This document shows, in pieces, positions 31,285 to 41,569 of a stretch of 64,000 bases of DNA; within the stretch, counting starts at the first letter, position 1, and every line of letters starts with the position of its first letter. Both the position numbers and the translations under genes were made by a program. A model generated the notes under the pieces. The model had not been told where the DNA came from. It searched no databases and saw only the letters and a program-made list of their open reading frames with translations. This DNA comes from Platynereis dumerilii (lineage: Eukaryota; Annelida; Polychaeta; Phyllodocida; Nereididae): contig JAPTHN010000113.1 in NCBI GenBank assembly GCA_026936325.1, positions 822,595 to 886,594 on the forward strand, written 5' to 3'.

Positions 31285-31830
31285 CTCAGGGCACCTTTGT
31301 GTTCCTCAGGACACCTCTATGTTCTTCGCGACACCTTTGCGTTCCTAAGGGCACTTTTGTTTCTCCTCAGGGCACTTTTGTTTCTCTTCAGGGAACCTTG
31401 TTTCTCCTCAAGGCACCTTTGTGTTCCCTAGGACATCTTTGTTTCTCCTCAGGGCACCTTTGTGTTCCTCAAGCCATAGTTGTTTCTCTCCAGGGCACCT
31501 TTGTCTCCTCAGGGCACTTTTGTTTCTCCTCAGGGCACCTTTGTGTTCCTCAGGGCACCTTTGTTTCTCCTCAGGGCACCTTTGTGTTCCTCAGGACATC
31601 TTTGTTTCTCCTCAGGGCACCTTTGTGTTCCTCAGGCCATATTTGTTTCTACTCAGGGCATATTTGTCTCCTCAGGGCACTTTTGTGTTCCTGAGATCAG
31701 GCCATGTTTATTTCTCCTCAGGGTACATTTGTTTCTCCTCAGGGCACCATTGTTTTCCTTAGGGAACTTGTTGATTCCTTGGGACACTTCTGCGTTCTCA
31801 CGGCACTTTTTCCCCTTTGGAGCACTCTGA
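31285..31830. repeat. 20-bp minisatellite, right part
   Basis: About 25 units of CTCAGGGCACCTTTGTTTCT and variants continue the array of 27975-28620 beyond the inserted element. The open frames in it are repeat artefacts. Confidence 0.93.
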
Positions 31831-32299
31831 AGACAAAGAGGAACCAATGCATGGATGAATGATTGGGGCCATGTAGCCACGGGGGACTCAAAACCAATGT
31901 ACGAGATATTTACTTAAACTTGGTTCGGAAGCCCCTGTGCTTGTAGCAATGTATTTAAATTTAAGGCATCAGAGAGCCATCTGACCTGTGGGTGGGTAGA
32001 CCCCGAAGTCGACTACATAAAGTTGACTAGTGAAGTCATAGTCAGTGTTCAGTGTAGTCAAGTCAAAGTTGAGACGTCTAAAATGAAGTCACAGTTGCAT
32101 AACTTTCCCAATTTTAACCTCACAGAAATGGATTTGGTATCATTTTCAATGGCATAGAGAGCACAACATGTGTACCACACCTTTGAAAAGTCTATGCAAT
32201 AAAAACTCCCAAAACCTATTTGCATCCTGCTGTTTTCTGGATTAAAAAATTCTGAAATTTCAGAAGTTAGAATGTACTATTGATAATGCTCTCCCTCGG
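31831..32299. other. Non-coding stretch, no feature recognised
   Basis: No repeat boundary or exon was seen. AGTCGACTACATAAAGTTGACT near 32011 (first 20: AGTCGACTACATAAAGTTGA) is a weak local dyad. Confidence 0.35.
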
Positions 32300-32446
32300 A
32301 AAGAAGAAAGGAAGGAAGGAAGGAAGGAAGGAAAAGGGAGGGAAGGAAGGACGGAAGGAATGAAGGAAGGAAGGAAGGAAGGAAGGAAGAAAGGAAGGAA
32401 GGAAGGAAGGAAGGAAGGAAGGAAGGAAGGAAGGAAGGAAGGAAGG
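32300..32446. repeat. (GGAA)n microsatellite
   Basis: A tetranucleotide run of about 147 bp with a few interruptions. It is followed by CAATCAGGCTATTCAATAG repeats (~20 bp) at about 32500-32630. Confidence 0.95.
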
Positions 32447-32641
32447 ACAAAGCAATGTGGTGAAGCTTGATTGGAATTGCAGTCCAACATAAGTCCAGGC
32501 AATCAAAAAGCAATCATGCAATTCTATAGCAGTCCGGCAATTCAATCAAGTTAGCAACCAGGCTATTCAATGGCAATCAGGCTATTCAATAGCAATCAGG
32601 CAATTCAGTAGCAATCAGGCAATTCAGTAGTCTGGCTCATA

Positions 32642-32965
32642 ATGAGGGCTCCGAAGACTAATGGTGCCCTAAGGGCTACTGACAATGCCCTGAGGGCATT
32701 TCGGGCTGACGGACCTTCGGACTGTCGGACCTTGCCTCTCTTCCAGGTAGAATCCTAGTTGTAGGAGTGGTGGACCCTCGGACTAACAGGGCTTCGGACT
32801 GGCGGGCCCTGTAACGGTGCCTTCAGGGCACCATGGAGAGGCGATGCCCTCAGGGCACCATGGTGCCCTCAGGGCATCAAAAAATCGGACTGGCGGGCCC
32901 TCGGAATGACGGGCCCTCGGAATCGCCGACCCTCGGACTGGCGGGCCCTCGGACTGGCGGGCGGA
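32642..32965. repeat. GC-rich short repeat cluster, second locus
   Basis: TCGGACTGGCGGGCCC words and GTGCCCTCAGGGCACC palindromes, the reverse complement of the type at 26456-26660, end in GGACACCGTACAATATCAC. Shared edges suggest both are copies of one short element made largely of internal repeats. Confidence 0.8.
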
Positions 32966-32972
32966 CACCGTA

Positions 32973-33059
32973 CAATATCACTCGCTGTTGTGTGAATTAA
33001 TACCACTCTTGCCCTACGGGCTCGAGTGATATTAATTCACACAACAGCTTGTGATATTG
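32973..33059. repeat. Near-perfect hairpin, ~36-bp arms
   Basis: The left arm CAATATCACTCGCTGTTGTG continues to AATTAATACCACTC. The right arm GAGTGATATTAATTCACACA continues to CTTGTGATATTG. The loop is about 15 nt. It directly follows the GC-rich cluster. Confidence 0.85.
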
Positions 33060-33149
33060 TTACTCAGTGACCCTGACTTGGGTTGTTTTGTTATAATATC
33101 TGCACGTGCCGTCGTGCCCTCTCAATCTATCGTGGCAACTCCCATCCTT

Positions 33150-33310
33150 TTCAGAATAAAGGACAAGATTATTCCTTCATGCAAATTTTAGGACAGGAGG
33201 AGGACACAGCAATAAAACATATGTGGTTGAAACCAGTAAACAACATACTTCTGCGTGAGCGGACAGCCGGTATCAAACCCAGGACCCAGAAATTGGCGCT
33301 ACATTAGCCC
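33150..33310 (-). mobile_element. Diverged relic of the tRNA-derived SINE
   Basis: AGGACAGGAGGAGGACACAG, then GGTATCAAACCCAGGACCCA, matches the reverse-oriented SINE at 63299-63488 (AGGACAGGAGGAGGACACGG ... GATTCGAACCCTAGACCCAG). Ends are not definable. Confidence 0.55.
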
Positions 33311-33723
33311 CAGTGTGACTCCAATGCCAACATTGGAGTCACACTTCGCCAAATGCAAAAAACTTGTGACACCCAATATGATGCCGTTTGTGGTTAAACA
33401 CATAATAATCAACCACCCTTACTGCAGCGTTTGTGATACTTTCTGAATCTATGAAGTAATTACTGACCCTGTAACATGAGAAAATAAACACTGAGGTGAG
33501 AAAAAATGATCAACTGAAAGACGTAGCCATTACACAACAATTGTGACGTCATAACTTCAGGTCAGTGACCTCATATAGCTGATATTGTGACGTCACCAAT
33601 GATGGCAGTGATCTCGTGAAGCTAAAAAGTGTTTGGAGAGGTTGTCAACTTTGTCGCTCTGTACCAGTGACTTAAAGAAAAGAATTGCTATCAAAATACA
33701 GCAGTAGACTATTGATGATTGAT

Positions 33724-34537
33724 CAACAATACGCAGATGATACAGCATGGATAACGAATGATAAAGAAAGAATTGAAGATATCAGAAAAACAGTCCCAGT
33801 CATTTTAAAAGAGAAAAATTTACAAGTGAATGATGGTAAAACAGAAGAATATGAAGTTAAAAGGGGAGAAGACGAAAGCTGGAAAAAATGCAAATATTTA
33901 GGAAGCCTTCTAGACACAAGAAATGACATTAACAGGAGAAAAATTTTAGCCATAGCTGCTTACAACCAGTTGAAGAAAATCTTGGAAAGCAAGAAAGTGT
34001 CGAAAAAGGTTAAAATCAGACTTTTCCGTAGTCACGTAGAAAGTATATTTTTATACAACTGCGAGTTATGGACAGTGACTAAACAAATAGAGAATGATGT
34101 TGACGTATTTCAAAGAAAAATGCTGCGAAAGATCCTAGAAATAACATGGCAAGATAGGATATCAAACGAAGAATTGTACAGAAGAACCAAGTTAAATCCA
34201 TGGAGTAAGAGTGTTAAAGAAAGAAGATTACAGTGGTATGGACATTTATTGAGACTACCGGAAGAAACCCCAGCAAAGGGAGCACTAAGAGAAGCGAGAA
34301 AATATGTTCAAAAACCAAGGGGAGGGCAGAAACAGACCTGGCTGAAATTAGTGGACAAAGATCTTGATAAGCTAAGTATAAATGTTACAGTTGTAAATGG
34401 TAGTAATAATAGGAATAATTACACATATGAATGTTTTGATCATGAGCAGTTAGCTAAAAATAGAAGTATTTGGCAGGTTGTGGTGCGCCGCGCTATGTCG
34501 AAAGACGGAAGAGCGTAACAGAAGAAGAAGAAGAAGA
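33724..34537 (+). mobile_element. 5'-truncated LINE (non-LTR retrotransposon), RT C-terminal part
   Basis: An uninterrupted frame (33685-34518) contains QQYADDTAWITND, the RT catalytic YADD box. It is followed by KYLGSLLD, RSHVESIFLYNCELWTVTK, QRKMLRKILEITWQDRIS, RRLQWYGHLLRL and PRGGQKQTWLK, the usual thumb and C-terminal stretch of endonuclease-reverse-transcriptase LINEs. Everything upstream of motif C (endonuclease, fingers, palm motifs A and B) is missing, as expected from incomplete reverse transcription. The frame ends at TAA 34516-34518. An (AGA)n tail at 34520-34537 marks the likely 3' end. The clade (RTE-, I- or Nimb-like) cannot be settled by eye. The absence of stops suggests a fairly young insertion. 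Confidence 0.85.
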
Positions 34538-36002
34538 TCAAAAATATACACGAACGCCGGAGAAACACCTGAAGTTGAATGTGAGCAAATTTGGTTAAAA
34601 ACAATTGACCACATGCTAAGATATTGGACAAAAACATACGATGAGCATTTTTCACAAGTTTTTTGCGTGTGGTGAACTGTGACCCTGTTGTGCCAACAGG
34701 CCGCAACAAAGGGTCACAGGTTTGGGGCTAGCGCTACATGCAGTGCACCACCTAATCCCTTGATTAGCCAACTGATTTTTCTTTCTAACATTATCTTTGA
34801 ATTATTAAATTGAATAAAATTATCTTGAAATTGAAAGTTGTTGACTTGTTTTGTATCCATAGCAAAGTTGCAGATTTTATTCTAAGGAAAAAAATCCGTC
34901 TAGGCTTTTTTCACATTATGTCTGTATGTAAGATGGCAAAAAACACTTATAGGAAATATTTGAGGATGTCAGCCAATTCTTTGAATTTTGAACCTTAATT
35001 GTGGATCTATAGGTCCATATAAAGTAGTCTAATAATGTCTGTTACAAGTAGACTTAAATATGTTCTGGATTTATGAGCTTGAAAAAGTTTAATAGCTCAT
35101 TTGTATAGCCGTTTTTTCTTAGCTGCCAAAATCCTTTCTCTCAGATAAGTGAGAGTAACCCCCTTGACTAAAACGCATTGAATATATTGGAATAATGGGT
35201 GTATGCTTTGTCAAATTAACTGATTTAGTGTCCATTCAATGCACTGCATCATATTGACACACACTGATGTCTTGGGACTGCAGAATAGTGGGTAGTTGCC
35301 GCCAAAAAGGCTCGAAAACAGCTGCCGATGAATTCAAAGCGAGTGCCCCCCTGAAAGTTGACAGCAAGTTGGTCATGTGATACAGCCAAATCGAGCGCAA
35401 GGAGCTGCTTGCTGGCGTGTTTGAGAAGATTTGGCAATTGTGGTGAGTTGAAAAAATGTTTCAGCCTACTTGGCCTATTTAAAAAAATGTTGAATGTTTA
35501 TTTGGTAGCCTATTAAGTAGTATGCGATGTCAATGTTGTGCTGTTTTGCTACGACTATCCTTATTTATCCTTAATTTATAAGTCTTGTCAAAAATGTCAG
35601 ACCGCTACAATGTAGCCAATCCACGTGGTTTTACGACGCCAATTTTCGCTTGAAAAACGAAGTGACAACACCAAATATTGACAGAATAGGAACTAAACTA
35701 ACTATTTAACACAATGAACACTAAATTTGCCTGATATTTACCTCAAAACTTATTAAATAGCGCAAATTGCTGAAGCCAACAGCGTTCACGCTGTCTAAAC
35801 TTGTGACGTCTAGACGTTACCGTATCTGTTCAGTTACAAGTTTGTAATGTAAAGCAGAGGACAGACGTTTGATCATTTATCTCAACTTGTGGTCAGAGTA
35901 ACAAAATTCATTGACCCACCTCAATAATAGCACATTTGGAATAATCGTGGTACATTTCCAGATTCATCAGATGAAATTTTTTTTCGCTCCCATTGAAATA
36001 AC
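34538..36002. other. Non-coding stretch, no gene recognised
   Basis: Mixed AT-rich sequence. Short frames such as 34810-34998 lack any recognisable domain or splice context. No element ends were found. Confidence 0.4.
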
Positions 36003-36505
36003 ATTGCAGTGGGACCCGCTAAAAAGCGGGTTGAAAGAAGCGGGTAGCGGGTAGTGGATGTATACACAGGGAACAATAGGAAGCACCCTGAGCAAACAGG
36101 GTTATTCAATGGACAGTAGTACAACATAGCTGTCTACCCGCTCCTATTCTACCCCTCTACCTCCGCTACTTGCAATCAGCTGGTAATTAAGCAATTAGCA
36201 CCTTTTTCTACCAAAAGAAAACAAGCAGCAATCTTCAAAGTAAGTTGCACTTTGAGGTGTTAGTTGCTATTTTCTCAATACCAATCATAAATGTTGCAAG
36301 TGACAATGATCTGTCTCAGCTCAGGCTCTTATCAATAGCTATTTGATATTTTTGCCGAAGATTCACTTGGCTTTGAATTATTCTGAGTGCCCTTTGTTTC
36401 ATCACTTTTACTTGGTGAAATAATGGACTCAATATGCTACAGACAATATCAATAGGTAATTCATGAACATGTGAATTATTATTTGTCATATATATTCTCC
36501 ATTAT

Positions 36506-36586
<81 letters not shown>

Positions 36587-36600
36587 AGATCTATCTATAG

Positions 36601-36661
<61 letters not shown>

Positions 36662-37176
36662 ATACCTATCTAATATCTATCTAAAAAATATAAAAAATAC
36701 AACACACAACTACTAAATTGCCAGAATAAAACAGTGATCATCTGAGCTTTCTAAAATAGGGTCTGCAATTTCTTTACATTCAGTGGTTATGTAGATAGCG
36801 AGTATTTATATGTTTTCTTAGGCTAAAAATATTATAAGGGCTTTAGATCTTTAATTGGAATTGAAGCTAATTGGATAAATTAGTGGTTCCTCTTAAAATG
36901 ACACTGATTGCTATTGAATTCAATTGGGAGACAGAAGTTCAGTAACAGTGCCTCAATTCACAGAGGGCAATTCAATGAGTGGTTGCTACAGATGCCCATG
37001 TGATTGCCTGGCACTTAGAATTGAACTCAGAGAGCGGGGAAAGGTAGCAGAAGAAGCTACGACGGAGGGGTAGCGGGTGGAGTTGTATCAAGCAGCTTCT
37101 GTGTTGTATCAGAATCTGCCCGCTACCCGCTACCCGCTTTCTCCCAGCCCGCTTTTTAGTAAATCCCCATTGCAGT
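36003..37176. mobile_element. 1.17 kb TIR element with GCGGGTAGCGGGTAG ends
   Basis: The left ATTGCAGTGGGACCCGCTAA continues to AAGCGGGTTG and AGCGGGTAGCGGGTAG. The right end is its reverse complement with transitions (CTACCCGCTACCCGCTTTCT ... CCATTGCAGT). Inner phrases (TACCCCTCTACCTCCGCTAC / GCTACGACGGAGGGGTAGCG) pair as well. It encloses a CTAT microsatellite. The target duplication is unclear and no ORF was found. Confidence 0.7.
36507..36661. repeat. (CTAT)n microsatellite
   Basis: About 39 tetranucleotide units with two ATAGATCTATC interruptions, inside the TIR element. Confidence 0.97.
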
Positions 37177-37554
37177 CGTTTTGTTTACGTCTGCATTGAA
37201 CAACAAATTAACTAACAATTGCATGCCTATGACGTCACAATTTTTTTCTGCCTTCAAAAGTGGAGAGCGCACTGTCTCTTGCTGTGATATGACAAACTGT
37301 AATTTGACAACTTTTCTAAGTCGCTTTAAAAATAAAATACTAAATAAAATGTTTTGAAGCGCCGAACATACAGCAAGTGAATTGACGCAATAATGTAGCG
37401 TAAGGTAAATACTTCACAGAATACATGGTTTTAGTCCCGTATTTTGCAGTTATATTTGACAGCCTATCAAAGTTATCAAGTGTTCTATAAATAGCACAGT
37501 ACCTCACTATGAATGGGTGTATATAGAGGCTCCACTGGATGGTTGGTTTTTTGG

Positions 37555-38010
37555 TCTTCCAGGATTAAAATGGTCTTGTTTTTTTAGGAATTCAGATTAA
37601 TTTGGTTGCCCTTTTTTACCCCCAACATGTTTGGTACTGTTAGAATCGGCTTGAAAAGACGATTAAAATGGTATAAAAATGATAAAGATTAAATTGGTTG
37701 TGGATATTTTTACTAAAAGATTAAAATGGTTTATGGTTTTGACGTTGGTTTCGGATTAAAATGGTTTTGGTTTTCAAAATCGCTGTGGCACAGACTGTAT
37801 GCAAAAGTCCGCGAAGTACCCCCCCCCCCCCCCCCCCGGGGTAGCAGCTATAGATGGCACAGAATTGAAGCAGATATTTTGGGGCGTCTTTATTTGATGG
37901 AACGGAACGGAATCTGTAAAATGCAGAACAGAATTGTAAAAAGCGGAATTTGTAAAATGCGGAACGGAATCTGTAAAATGCGGAATGGAATCTGTAAAAT
38001 GCGGAATCGC
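37555..38010. repeat. GATTAAAATGGTT words, C-run and 21-bp GGAATCTGTAAAATGCGGAAC repeat
   Basis: GATTAAAATGGT occurs at least four times between 37563 and 37760. A ~17-C run lies near 37820. Then ~5 units around GGAATCTGTAAAATGCGGAA occupy 37905-38005. Non-coding. Confidence 0.8.
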
Positions 38011-38089
38011 CGAAATTTGTATATTTACCCATTGAGCTGTCCTCCCCTGGATGCCTAGCTCTGTTACTGGCATTGGATTACCCACTTGA

Positions 38090-38714
38090 AAGCCTTAATT
38101 GCCATTCCTCATCAATAGGGATCTGCCATAGTTGATTACAATTAGCAATTGCTTTGTGGACTCTATCTTAACTTCAACTGTTGTCCATATTTTCTAAATA
38201 AATTACCTATTAATCTTACAAAAAGAGATAATAATCAATTTGTCATGATATTTCACTACTGAATATCCTTTACTCGGCTTTATCTTAATTTGGAATATAA
38301 TTCAAACTGTCAAATTTTCTCATAAATATCTTAAATTTTAAATGAAATCCAGCTAAATACATTTCATTTTTTTGGGTCGATAAAGCTAACCATGAAACAT
38401 GTCAGAAAAAAACATAAAACAGTAAAATACTTGAAAGTGACTGTGAATAATATAATTCTGGTTGTTGCCCATATTTCATTTCCGAAATTAGTGAAGTGAT
38501 TGTATTTCCCACATTTGACAATCCCAGACTGCACATTTTTGAAAGCAAATGGTTTGGTTTACAAAACACAAGCTTTTTGGCGACCACAGTGTCACATCAC
38601 TTGGTAAATAGGCCTAATTTAATTTTTGTTATAGGCCTACCCATATCTGCCAATCTAATCTATCTGTAAGGAACATGTTGAGAAAAGGTTTGTGAATACT
38701 TCATTTTGGTATCA
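38090..38714. other. Non-coding AT-rich stretch
   Basis: No element ends, repeats or exons were recognised. Confidence 0.4.
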
Positions 38715-38935
38715 AGTCAACTAGTAACCATGCCAACTGGTAACCAAACCAACTGGTAACCAACCAACTAGTAACCAACCAACTGGTAACCGAAAACCCT
38801 ACCAACTGGTAACCATCCTTTTTTGTGGGTTACCAAGTCGTAACCATGTATTTAAATTAATTTCATGACCATACCAACTAGTAACCACCAAATTCTTGCC
38901 AACTACCAAGTGGTAACCAAAGCTAAATTAGGTTT
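38715..38935. repeat. Degenerate repeat of CCAACTGGTAACC
   Basis: About ten copies of ACCAACTGGTAACCAA/ACCAACTAGTAACC with variable spacing, interrupted by GGGTTACCAAGTCGTAACC, which is partly the inverse. The word itself is near-palindromic (GGTTACC / GGTAACC). Confidence 0.8.
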
Positions 38936-39509
38936 TAACCGAAGAAATCACAGTAAATTTCATAAATAATGATAACATGTGTTTATTCAAGGATATACTA
39001 TCTAAATATAAATTATCTAAATCTAAATATGGGCAACTCCTGTATGCGACGTTTTTTCCCTGAGAATATACTGAAAACAATGAATCAGAGAGCAGTATTC
39101 AGACACAACCCAACAAATAATATTATGGTATAGCGTCACCATCTCTGCTGCTGCTCAACATCTTTTCTTGTAATTTTGACCACACAAAAAATGAACAATC
39201 TTTTCCATTTTTAGAAGGATCTATTAGGGCTAGAGACTAGCGGTTTGAAGCATTAGATCCAGAAGAAAAAAATGCATTGCACTGGTGCAGTTTTGACTTT
39301 CTATTTGGTAAAGAAAATTTTCCAAAGCGATTTTCGGGAAATTCATTAAGTTTTTCCAAAATGACTTTGTTGTACAAATACTGATTTATAAAAAATTCCA
39401 TCGCGATGAAGACCCCTTTTAATTTTGTTATATTGTTTTAGACTGTATTTTGCAACACATGACAAAGTAATAATGTTAAATTCAGTTTATTGGTATAGTT
39501 TCAGCTATG
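38936..39509. other. Non-coding AT-rich stretch
   Basis: Nothing supportable was seen. Confidence 0.35.
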
Positions 39510-40100
39510 TTGTTCATTGATTTCAGAACCGTTTTTCTGCATTTCACTGCCGTTTTATTTAATTACTCTGGATCTAATCAGCCCAGATGTATGAAAGTTA
39601 GCATATATTGTTTCACATATAGGATAGATTTCAAATCCAAAATTTTAAGACGATATCTCAAAAACTCTTGCCACAAAAAAATTATAACTGGAACAAGAAT
39701 TTTCAGTTGTAGCGTGAAATCAATATTTGAGTCCACGTATTTTCAAGTTCCATGGCCGTTTAATTCTATATCTCAGGATATAATTATAACAGCTCTATAA
39801 TTTTCTGTCATATTGCAAAGGTTGCTGATTTAAAATTTCACGTCGATATCTTGAAAACCCTTGCCATGAAAAAATTATTAATGAAACAAGAATTTTTAGT
39901 TTAAGCGTAACATTACAGATTTTGTGTAACGAGTTTTTAAGTTTCATGGCCGTTTAGTTCTATATCTCGGAATCTAAATAAACCAGCTCTACGATATCTA
40001 CCAGTCATGTCTGTCATATTCTCAAGGTTATTGATCCAAAATATCAATGTGATATTTAGAAAACTCTTTGGTCGGGCAGATCAGAGGGGTCCCCCTGCAC
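39510..40100. repeat. ~200-bp tandem repeat, about 2.5-3 units
   Basis: AAAACTCTTGCCA, then CATGGCCGTTTAATTCTATA, then CTGTCATATT recur at about 39660, 39855 and 40061, with a period of 197-206 bp. Units are strongly diverged. A related phrase continues to 40430. Confidence 0.7.
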
Positions 40101-40702
40101 CCGTCTGAATATTTAACGGGACCAAGTTTTTTGGTGCCCTAATAATGTCCTTTTAACAAAAAGCCAATGTTAACAGGACCATCAATGTCCCATGGGGTTT
40201 TTACGGCGGCCATTTTGAATTGAAGTTGATGGCAGAAAAATCGTCTCTTAGAAATTACAAGTTTAATTATCTCTGGAACTATTCAAGCTACATTCACAAA
40301 TGGCACATCTATTTGTATGTTTTTGGACATGCAGAATCTGAAAATGACATTAATTTCTTTCTAAATTGTAAATATCACTCAATTATGGCCATATATTTAC
40401 AAAAAATTGGATTTATTAAATAGTTCATCTTAGTTCAGTTTATTCTACATCAGCCAGTTAACCAGTAGCTCTGTGCGATGATCATATTTGACAAGCACTG
40501 AATATAAGCTTTTAAATGAGGTATAATATGTCTAAAAGAGATGATTATTTAATGAGCTGTGGTATTTGAAAGATTTTCATTTGTGATTCTGTGATCATTT
40601 AACCGCATGGGCGAGGTAGTAGGGCTGCAACGGTTTATTGCGGTACGAATAAACCGCGGTATTAGAGCTCACAATACATTGTACCGTCATTGGGATGACG
40701 GT
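40101..40702. other. Non-coding stretch
   Basis: No gene. A dyad GGTTTATTGCGGTACGAATAAACCGCGG near 40630 (first 20: GGTTTATTGCGGTACGAATA) is a small inverted repeat (TTTATTSCGG words). Confidence 0.4.
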
Positions 40703-40922
40703 CGTAAAGGCTGATATGTAAGGCATGTGGGATAAAATCGCAGCCAATTTTCACTGCTGTAGTCAAAGTCTTTAATAAGTGAACCGCCCTTCCCTATTAA
40801 ATAATATTGGGCCTGTGTTTCACTTATCAAAGGCTTTGACCCATACCTACCTCCAACTACAGCAAAGAAAATTGGCTGCCATTGTTATCCCACATGCCTC
40901 ACATATAGGCCTTTATGAACCA
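40703..40922. mobile_element. Foldback MITE, ~95-bp arms
   Basis: TAAAGGCTGATATGTAAGGC at the left pairs with GCCTCACATATAGGCCTTTA at the right. GCATGTGGGATAA, CAGCCAATTTTC and AAGTGAA pair with their complements in order. The loop is about 40 nt. Confidence 0.8.
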
Positions 40923-41166
40923 ATATGTTTTCCTCTCATCGGATGTGAATCCATGCTTCCACAAGCAGTTTTGCTGAGGATATTTAGCATTGATGCAATG
41001 GCACCATTTCATGCTTTTCACTTACAGCCGGCACTGCAATTGAAACATATATATAGCCTATCTGACTCTTGACTCCGACCCCAAAGCCCTGCTATATCTA
41101 GTGATAAAACTTGCGAATTCAGTGAATGTACCCTTCATACAATGTCATGTTTGCTTTATTTTTCAG

Positions 41167-41301
41167 ATAATTGTGCTGTGTGAATCGAATCAATCGTGTC
41201 TGCGATCCTATCGTCTGATAGCTGCTGTCTTTGTTCCGTTGACTGTCCTTTGTGGCGTGTGTTGGACTTGCTGTGAGGGAGAAAGAAGTTTATGTTGCAA
41301 G
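41167..41301 (+). CDS. Candidate exon A1 (TM-like, Cys-rich), function unknown
   Basis: The acceptor TTTATTTTTCAG ends at 41166 and the donor AAG|GTATGA follows 41301. It is exactly 135 bp and open in phase 0 (45 codons). The peptide starts IIVLCESNQSCLRSYR, then a hydrophobic stretch LIAAVFVPLTVLCGVCW and TCCEGERSLCCK. It looks like the end of an ectodomain, one membrane span and a Cys-rich juxtamembrane tail, but no family was recognised. Other copies are at 48974 and 53311. The five differences among copies all change amino acids in this frame, and one makes a stop in copy 2. That argues against coding in every copy. Confidence 0.35.
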
Positions 41302-41569
41302 GTATGAATCGATTTGATTTTTATTAGTTCGTCTTTTTTCCTTGAAAACGAAGAGTTATTGTATTATTTTCACTTGATCGTTGTCGTCAGCATTGTTATC
41401 CCGGTTTGCGTAAGTGGCCATTTTTGACTTAAATATTTCACTTAACGTTATGAAATTCGGATAGGTATTGGTCTATTGGTGTGTATCATGATCATGTAGA
41501 GAAATCCAAGATGGTCATCAAGATGGCCTCAAAAATGCTCGCATACTTTAACTGTCCACTTTGACCTAA

